A DNA stretch of 64,000 bases from DATARR01 sp034666985 (GTDB lineage: Bacteria > Acidobacteriota > Thermoanaerobaculia > Multivoradales > UBA5704), in assembly GCA_034666985.1 (NCBI GenBank), contig JAXDKS010000057.1:79257-143256 (forward strand), read 5' to 3'. Below are positions 59,702 through 64,000 of this stretch, piece by piece. The first letter of the stretch is position 1. Each line of letters starts with the position of its first letter. Position numbers and translations under genes: made by a program. The notes below the pieces were generated by a model that ran no database searches, had not been told where the DNA came from, and worked only from the letters and a program-made list of their open reading frames with translations.

Positions 59702-60418
59702 ATGGCAGGGAACGGCAGGATCGTGATCGTCACCGGAGGCAGCCGCGGGATCGGCCGCGGCGTGGTGGAGGCTCTCCTCCGCGAAGGATGGAGAGTGAGC
59801 TTCTGCAGCCGGAGCCCCCACTCCGTGGAGGAGGCGCGCTCGGAGCTGGCGGCGAGCCACGGCGACGCCGTCACGGGCAGCGCCGTGGACGTGCGGAGCC
59901 AGGAGGCGGTCGACGCCTTCGTGCGGGAGGTGCTGGACCGGGAGGGGCGGATCGACGTCCTGGTCAACAACGCCGGGCTGGGGACGTTCGGGGCGGTGGA
60001 TGAGCTCACGGGCGAGCAGTGGCGGGAGGTGATCGAGACCAACCTCTCTGGCGCCTTCTACTTCCTCCACGCCGTGGCCCCAGCCATGAAACGGCAGGGC
60101 GCGGGATGGATCTTCAACATCGCCTCCCTCGCGGGCAAGAACCCCTTCGCGGGCGGCGCCGCCTACAACGCCAGCAAGTTCGGCCTGATCGGCCTGTCCG
60201 AGGCGGCGATGCTCGACCTGCGGCCTCACGGAGTGCGGGTAGCGGCTCTCCTGCCGGGCAGCGTGGATACGGGCTTCTCCCACCGTAGAGACCGCAACGA
60301 CCGGAGCTGGATGCTGAGGCCGGAAGACATCGCCGCGATGATCCTCCACCTCCTCAGCTATCCGGAGCACGCTCTGCCCAGCCTGGTGGAGATGCGGCCG
60401 GCGAAACCGCCGAAATGA
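59702..60418 (+). CDS. short-chain dehydrogenase/reductase
   Basis: 238 residues from the ATG at 59702; an in-frame start five codons earlier is possible but less likely. Cofactor motif TGGSRGIGRG (11-20), NNAG at 89-92, catalytic Ser142, Tyr155 and Lys159 (IASLAGK and AAYNASKFG). The Arg after the first strands (FCSRSP) favours NADPH. The overall form is that of a FabG-like 3-oxoacyl reductase, but substrate cannot be told. Confidence 0.88.
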   Translation: MAGNGRIVIVTGGSRGIGRGVVEALLREGWRVSFCSRSPHSVEEARSELAASHGDAVTGSAVDVRSQEAVDAFVREVLDREGRIDVLVNNAGLGTFGAVDELTGEQWREVIETNLSGAFYFLHAVAPAMKRQGAGWIFNIASLAGKNPFAGGAAYNASKFGLIGLSEAAMLDLRPHGVRVAALLPGSVDTGFSHRRDRNDRSWMLRPEDIAAMILHLLSYPEHALPSLVEMRPAKPPK

Positions 60419-60508
60419 AAGGACATAAAGGACCCAAAGGACAGCAGGGATAGAAAGCCATGCGTCCTTGAAGTCCCTGCTGTCCCTGGTGTCCCTGAAG
60501 TCCCTTTT
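60419..60508. repeat. 9-bp-period inverted repeat element, copy 2 (3 x AAGGACNNN / 5 x GTCCYTNNN)
   Basis: AAGGAC at 60419, 60428 and 60437; GTCCTT or GTCCCT at 60464, 60473, 60482, 60491 and 60500. Same 3+5 layout and 9-bp spacing as the element at 4406-4494, and the distance from first left to first right unit is 45 bp here against 44 bp there. It fills the space between the convergent SDR and anti-sigma genes and may terminate both. Confidence 0.9.
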
Positions 60509-61522
60509 CTAGCTGAGCTGATAGACGCCCGCCGCCCGCAGGACCTCGGGACCGGCGGGTTTGGGAGTCTCAGGGTCGGCCTCCATCGTCACCACCACCC
60601 CCTTGGTGCCGGCGGGCATCTGCTTGGAGCTGAGCTCCACGGGCGCTCCCGGCTGGGCGGTGAAGGTGCCGCCGCTCACCGGCACTCCATCGGCCACGAA
60701 CCAGAGCTTGTAGGTCCTGCCCTCGGGAGCGGGTGCCACCCCGTGCAGGCAGAGGTACCAGTGCTGATGGTCGGAGGCCACGAAGAGCACGCCACGGGCC
60801 GCGGGCTGCAGGGGAGAGCTCCCCGCCGGACGCATGGGGCTGGCCTCGACGGCCGGCGAGGTGACGAGGGCGAACTTCTCCTTCAGGCCCAAGTCGTCTG
60901 TCTGGGCCTGGCGGGCCTGCTGGACGGCGCTCGCGGCCCGGTCGCTCTCACGATCGAGCTGCTGGCCGAGAGCGTCGATCGTGTCGCGCTGCTGGACGAG
61001 TTGGACGTAAAGGAAGCTGGAGAGCCCGGCGAAAATCAGGGCCAGGGACGCGGCGAGGGCCAGGGGCCAGCGGGACGAACGGGCTCGGCGGGGGGGCGGC
61101 GTATACAGGGTAGGTCGCGGCCGGACCTCGGGAATCGCCGGACGGATGGGAGGATCGGGCGGTGCTACGTTGCGGATGGACTCGGGATCGGGGACTGAAA
61201 CCGGAGGAGTCCCCGGCATCGAGGTCAGCCGGATGGGCTCGGGCTCGGTGGGCGGCGCGGGCTCGCGCACGTCCTGGGTCTCATCGCCCTGGACGAGGGC
61301 CATCACGCGCGCCCAAGCGCCAGGCGAGGGCTGCAGGGGCTCGAGCTCGTAGGGGATCAGGCCCAGCACCTCGGTGTAGAGGCGGGCCCGGGTCTCCTCC
61401 GTCGTGTCGTCCAGATCGGCGCGCGGCGGGGCTCCGGGAGCCTCGCTCCCGCCCTCCAGCGCCTCGACGGCGGCGAGGATGGTCCGATCCTCGGGATGCG
61501 TTGGCTCAGTCACATCGTTCAC
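60509..61522 (-). CDS. anti-sigma factor, RskA-type
   Basis: 337 residues from a GTG at 61522 that overlaps the sigma stop (GTGA). The cytoplasmic N-terminal part has RARLYTEVLGLIPYELEPL and then a long Pro/Arg-rich linker. One membrane segment is at about 152-172 (WPLALAASLALIFAGLSSFL). The C-terminal domain is an anti-sigma-K (RskA) fold: RGVLFVASDHQHWYLCLHGV, GRTYKLWFVADGVPVSGGTF and KGVVVTMEADPETPKPAGPE. It sequesters the sigma factor encoded upstream until a periplasmic signal leads to its cleavage. Confidence 0.85.
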   Translation of the reverse strand: MNDVTEPTHPEDRTILAAVEALEGGSEAPGAPPRADLDDTTEETRARLYTEVLGLIPYELEPLQPSPGAWARVMALVQGDETQDVREPAPPTEPEPIRLTSMPGTPPVSVPDPESIRNVAPPDPPIRPAIPEVRPRPTLYTPPPRRARSSRWPLALAASLALIFAGLSSFLYVQLVQQRDTIDALGQQLDRESDRAASAVQQARQAQTDDLGLKEKFALVTSPAVEASPMRPAGSSPLQPAARGVLFVASDHQHWYLCLHGVAPAPEGRTYKLWFVADGVPVSGGTFTAQPGAPVELSSKQMPAGTKGVVVTMEADPETPKPAGPEVLRAAGVYQLS

Positions 61523-62121
61523 AGCAGTTGCCTGATCTCGTCGCGCAGCGCGCTGCGCAGTTTCTTCATCGCCAGGAGCGTCCGCGTCTTGACCGTGCCC
61601 AGCGGCAGGCCGGCCCGGGCCGCGATCTCGCTCTGGCTCAAGCCCTCGTAGAACGCCATCTCGAGGACTTGCCTCTGCTCGGGCGGCAGCTTCTCCATCT
61701 CCCCGCGCACCCGTTCCCGCCTCTCGTGGATGAATACGGATTCCACGCCCTCAGGGGATGCATGCCCGGCCGGGTCCCGCAAAGCGGCGTTCTCGTGGGT
61801 GCGCTCCACCACCCTGCGGGTGCGCAGGCGGTCGATGGCCCGGCTGCGGCCGATGAGGATCAGCCAGGTGGACACCGAGGAACGGGTCGCATCGTAGCGG
61901 CCGGCGTGGTTCCAGACGTGGAGGAAGACCTCCTGCAACACCTCCTCAGCCTCGGGCGCGCCGGCCAGGATGCGCGTGGCCAGGGCGAGCAGCGTGGGCG
62001 CGTAGCGGGAGTAGAGAATCCCCAGCGCCTCCGGCCGGCGGTCGGCCACCTGGCGCAGCAGCGCGACGTCGCTCAGCGACTCCAGGGGACCGGGGCTCGG
62101 CTGCGAGGGGATGGGGTTCAT
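61519..62121 (-). CDS. ECF RNA polymerase sigma factor (SigK-like)
   Basis: 200 residues from the ATG at 62121; the frame upstream to 62319 is not coding. Region 2 is DRRPEALGILYSRYAPTLLA with EEVLQEVFLHVWNHAGRYDA and SVSTWLILIGRSRAIDRLR; region 4 is LPPEQRQVLEMAFYEGLSQS with EIAARAGLPLGTVKTRTLLA. Coupled by a GTGA overlap to the RskA-like gene, so the pair is a standard membrane-stress switch. The head-to-head thioesterase start is 88 bp away. Confidence 0.9.
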   Translation of the reverse strand: MNPIPSQPSPGPLESLSDVALLRQVADRRPEALGILYSRYAPTLLALATRILAGAPEAEEVLQEVFLHVWNHAGRYDATRSSVSTWLILIGRSRAIDRLRTRRVVERTHENAALRDPAGHASPEGVESVFIHERRERVRGEMEKLPPEQRQVLEMAFYEGLSQSEIAARAGLPLGTVKTRTLLAMKKLRSALRDEIRQLL

Positions 62122-62209
62122 TCCCGGAAGAGGGGGACCGGACGACAGAGAGGCTAGGATACCATGAAGCCGGTTGACTCCCGGTCCGGACGGAAAGGAT
62201 AAAGAGCCG

Positions 62210-62650
62210 ATGGACGATTCCCCGCCGCACCCCAGCGCCGGCCCGCTGCAGCCGGCCGTCCGCGTCCTGCTGATGCCGAAGGACACCAATGCCCTCGGCA
62301 CCATCTTCGGGGGCATCATCCTCTCTTACATCGACCAGGCGGGAGCCGTGGAGGGGCACCGCCACGTCCCCCTGCCCGGCCGGCTGGTGACGGTGGCCAT
62401 GCGCGAGGCCATCTTCCATTCGCCGGTGTTCGTGGGCGACCTGGTGAGCTTCTACACTGAGACGGTGCGCGTCGGCCGGACCTCGGTGACGGTGAAGGTG
62501 ACGGTCGAGGCCGAGCGCTCCACCGGCACCGGCCGGGTCAAGGTCACCGAGGCCGAGGTGGTCTACGTCCACGTCGACCGCAACAACCAGCCGCTGCCCA
62601 TCGTCTCAGCCGCTGGAACGCGATCAAGTCAGGGTTCGAAGGGCTCGTAG
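62210..62650 (+). CDS. acyl-CoA thioesterase (hotdog fold, YciA-like)
   Basis: 146 residues from the ATG at 62210. The hotdog signature is LMPKDTNALGTIFGGIILSY followed by the IDQAG helix, and the fold continues with VAMREAIFHSPVFVGDLVSF and VTVKVTVEAE. The catalytic Asn/Asp pattern of YciA-like hexameric thioesterases is present. It hydrolyses acyl-CoA. Its 3' end overlaps the 3' end of the thymidine kinase gene by 22 bp (convergent). Confidence 0.88.
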   Translation: MDDSPPHPSAGPLQPAVRVLLMPKDTNALGTIFGGIILSYIDQAGAVEGHRHVPLPGRLVTVAMREAIFHSPVFVGDLVSFYTETVRVGRTSVTVKVTVEAERSTGTGRVKVTEAEVVYVHVDRNNQPLPIVSAAGTRSSQGSKGS

Positions 62651-63210
62651 CACCGGCGGCAGCGGGCCTCGTAGGACTCCGTGTCCCCCACCTGGAGCTG
62701 CTCGCCGCCGCCGGCGGTGCGCTGGCTGTAGTGGGCGGGAGCGCCGCAGCGCATGCAGACGGCGTGGACCTTGTCCACGTACTCGGCCATGGCGAGAATG
62801 CGGGGCATCGGCCCGAAGGGGCGGCGCAGATAGTCGAGATCGAGCCCGGCCACGATCACCCGCACCCCGGAGTCGGCCAGCTCGGTGACCAGCTCCACCA
62901 GCCCATCGTCGAAGAACTGGGCCTCGTCGATCCCCACCACCTGGACCTCGGGCAGGAGCTGCTGCCGCAGCTCGTGGGTGCAGGTGACGCTCACCGCCTC
63001 CAGCTCCCGCTTGTCGCGGGTGATCAGCCGCCGGGGGTCGGTGTAGCGGGTGTCGGTGGCGGGCTTGAAGACCTGGACCACCTGGCGGGCGAGGGTCGCC
63101 CGGCGCAGCCGCCGCACCAACTCCTCGCTCTTGCCGGAGAACATGCCGCCGCTGATCGCCTCGATGCACCCTTCGCGGATGCGCTCGCGAATGCTGTCCA
63201 GATCGTTCAC
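62629..63210 (-). CDS. tdk: thymidine kinase
   Basis: 193 residues from a GTG at 63210; the start is not certain because no strong ribosome-binding site is visible. P-loop ISGGMFSGKSEELVRRLRRA (GGMFSGKS at 21-28), VVGIDEAQFFDDGLVELVTE as Walker B, the lasso end with VCMRCGAPAHYSQR and EARCRRCYEPF giving the four-cysteine zinc site. It phosphorylates thymidine for salvage. Confidence 0.93.
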   Translation of the reverse strand: MNDLDSIRERIREGCIEAISGGMFSGKSEELVRRLRRATLARQVVQVFKPATDTRYTDPRRLITRDKRELEAVSVTCTHELRQQLLPEVQVVGIDEAQFFDDGLVELVTELADSGVRVIVAGLDLDYLRRPFGPMPRILAMAEYVDKVHAVCMRCGAPAHYSQRTAGGGEQLQVGDTESYEARCRRCYEPFEP

Positions 63211-63325
63211 TGCAGAGGGACTGTAACAAGGACGTAACGCCGTGCCAACCCCAGACGACGATAATCTCCCGGCGCAATCCCCGACGCCGGTTCCCGCGCG
63301 GCGGGTCTGGTATGATTCCAGACCC

Positions 63326-63682
63326 ATGCCCCAACGCAAACCCACCGGCAAGCGCATCTTCACCTACGACGAGGCCGTCAACACCTTCCCGGTGGTGCGC
63401 GACCTGACGGCGGCCGCGGTGCGGCAGGTGGAGGCGCTGATCAACGGTGTCGGCAGCCGTGAAGATCTGGACTCCCGGCGGGAGGAGCTGGAGGAGGCCC
63501 GGGAGCGGATTGTCCTCGCCTGGGCACAGCGGATCACCGCCCTCGGCTGCGAGGTCAAGGGCGTCTGGCTGGTGGACTGGGACAGCGGCGACGGCTACTA
63601 CTGCTGGCGACACCCCGAGCAGGCCATCTCGTTCTTCCACACCTACGATGAAGGCTTCGAGGGGCGGCTCCCTCTCAATTAG
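63326..63682 (+). CDS. DUF2203 family protein
   Basis: 118 residues from the ATG at 63326. It opens with RIFTYDEAVNTFPVVRDLTA, has a helical middle (REELEEARERIVLAWAQRIT) and closes with CEVKGVWLVDWDSGDGYYCW and HPEQAISFFHTYDEGFEGR. The last part is the conserved DUF2203 signature (G-x-V-D-W and F-x-HT-x-x-EG-F). Function unknown; the family is widespread and soluble. Confidence 0.85.
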   Translation: MPQRKPTGKRIFTYDEAVNTFPVVRDLTAAAVRQVEALINGVGSREDLDSRREELEEARERIVLAWAQRITALGCEVKGVWLVDWDSGDGYYCWRHPEQAISFFHTYDEGFEGRLPLN

Positions 63683-63796
63683 AGCCCTCATCATTGCCTC
63701 ACAGCTCCCCCACCCAAGACCCTCATCACCCCGGCCCTCTTCTCCCGTCCCCTCCCACCCCCCTCACCGGGAGAAGATGGAGAAAAGCAAGATCCC

Positions 63797-63849
63797 CGTA
63801 GGGTGCGCTGTGCGCACAAGATCGGTGAAGGTGCGCACAGCGCACCCTA
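63797..63849. repeat. dispersed palindromic (REP-like) element, copy 2
   Basis: The arms 63797-63816 and 63830-63848 repeat the core GGGTGCGCTGTGCGCAC of the element at 34302-34358. The loop sequence shows the opposite orientation relative to copy 1. Confidence 0.9.
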
Positions 63850-63900
63850 TAAGCTCCACCCTTTCAGCAGAGCACCCCTCTCCCGGGTGTTTTGACCGGG

Positions 63901-63939
63901 GACATGGGTAACGGGTGTACGGAGACATGGGTAACGGGT
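63901..63939. repeat. direct repeat, possible insertion-sequence end
   Basis: GACATGGGTAACGGGT occurs at 63901-63916 and 63924-63939, 23 bp apart. The pattern is like terminal repeats bound by some integrase-type transposases. The element itself would lie beyond the window. Confidence 0.35.
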
Positions 63940-64000
63940 TGAAACCTCCCCTGGGGAGTCGTTGACGGGACTCCTCAGGGCTGCCAAGGGCCAGTGGAGA

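Larger units (their letters stand above)
63683..64000. other. non-coding right end of the window
   Basis: 318 bp without a convincing gene. It holds the second palindromic element (63797-63849) and a 16-bp direct repeat (GACATGGGTAACGGGT at 63901 and 63924). That pair resembles ends of some IS481/IS21-like insertion sequences, so a mobile element may begin here, but no transposase is visible inside the window. Confidence 0.5.

Overview
The window is GC-rich chromosomal DNA from a Gram-negative bacterium. Two complete RND tripartite efflux systems with outer-membrane factors demonstrate an outer membrane. The mix of a eukaryote-like GH47 mannosidase, a type-2 isoleucyl-tRNA synthetase, large membrane Ser/Thr kinases with GAF and zinc-ribbon parts, DUF2203, a YugP-type protease and an RskA-type anti-sigma factor resembles Acidobacteriota (Thermoanaerobaculia/Holophagae-like). 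That placement is an inference from gene content, not a phylogenetic result. No rRNA, tRNA, CRISPR array or complete insertion sequence was seen.

Layout. 1-4.4 kb: the 3' part of a GH47 mannosidase, an RDD membrane protein, a large SPFH/flotillin-like protein and a GNAT acetyltransferase. 4.5-13.4 kb: an MdtABC-type efflux operon (adaptor, two RND pumps, outer-membrane factor; ATGA overlaps throughout), all on the minus strand. 13.7-14.3 kb: two small unknown genes and a large palindrome. 14.3-20.6 kb: a MexAB-OprM-type efflux operon ending in a MarR regulator, with a promoter, a palindromic operator candidate and an intrinsic terminator inside its leader. 20.6-21.4 kb: a nitrilase-family amidohydrolase.

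21.4-32.2 kb is a plastic island with visibly lower GC in its left part. It holds a six-helix membrane protein, a glycosyltransferase remnant, a receiver-TIR fusion (TIR of the PF10137/Cap12 type) directly downstream of a giant multi-GAF/PAS histidine kinase that is split by one frameshift, a decayed AbrB-type antitoxin, a decayed class-C beta-lactamase-like hydrolase, and a non-coding array of ATAT motifs phased at multiples of 21 bp. The kinase plus receiver-TIR pair is the best candidate here for an undescribed signalling or defence system: a phosphorelay that would gate a NAD-consuming TIR effector.

32.2-38.3 kb: a secreted PKD protein, a UbiG-like methyltransferase, an MtaB methylthiotransferase, a DsbD/ScsB-like membrane protein that has lost one redox cysteine, and a redoxin. 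38.3-44.6 kb: a tandem duplication of an unnamed two-gene module. Each copy has its own TTGACG-18 bp-TAKRAT-type promoter, a ~105-residue soluble protein and a polytopic membrane-GAF-zinc-ribbon-Ser/Thr kinase. This is the second strong candidate for an undescribed system.

44.6-53.2 kb is housekeeping: O-methyltransferase, lipoprotein, PTPS-like protein, Udk, MutM, a cluster-less radical-SAM relative, HolA, DksA-like protein, RlmH, Def and an alpha/beta-hydrolase pseudoenzyme. 53.2-53.9 kb is a DUF433/DUF5615 toxin-antitoxin pair. 54.2-63.7 kb carries IleS, phosphomannomutase, YugP-like protease, an SDR, an ECF sigma/anti-sigma pair, a thioesterase, thymidine kinase and DUF2203. Two families of dispersed palindromic repeats (copies at 4.4 and 60.4 kb, and at 34.3 and 63.8 kb) link distant parts of the window.
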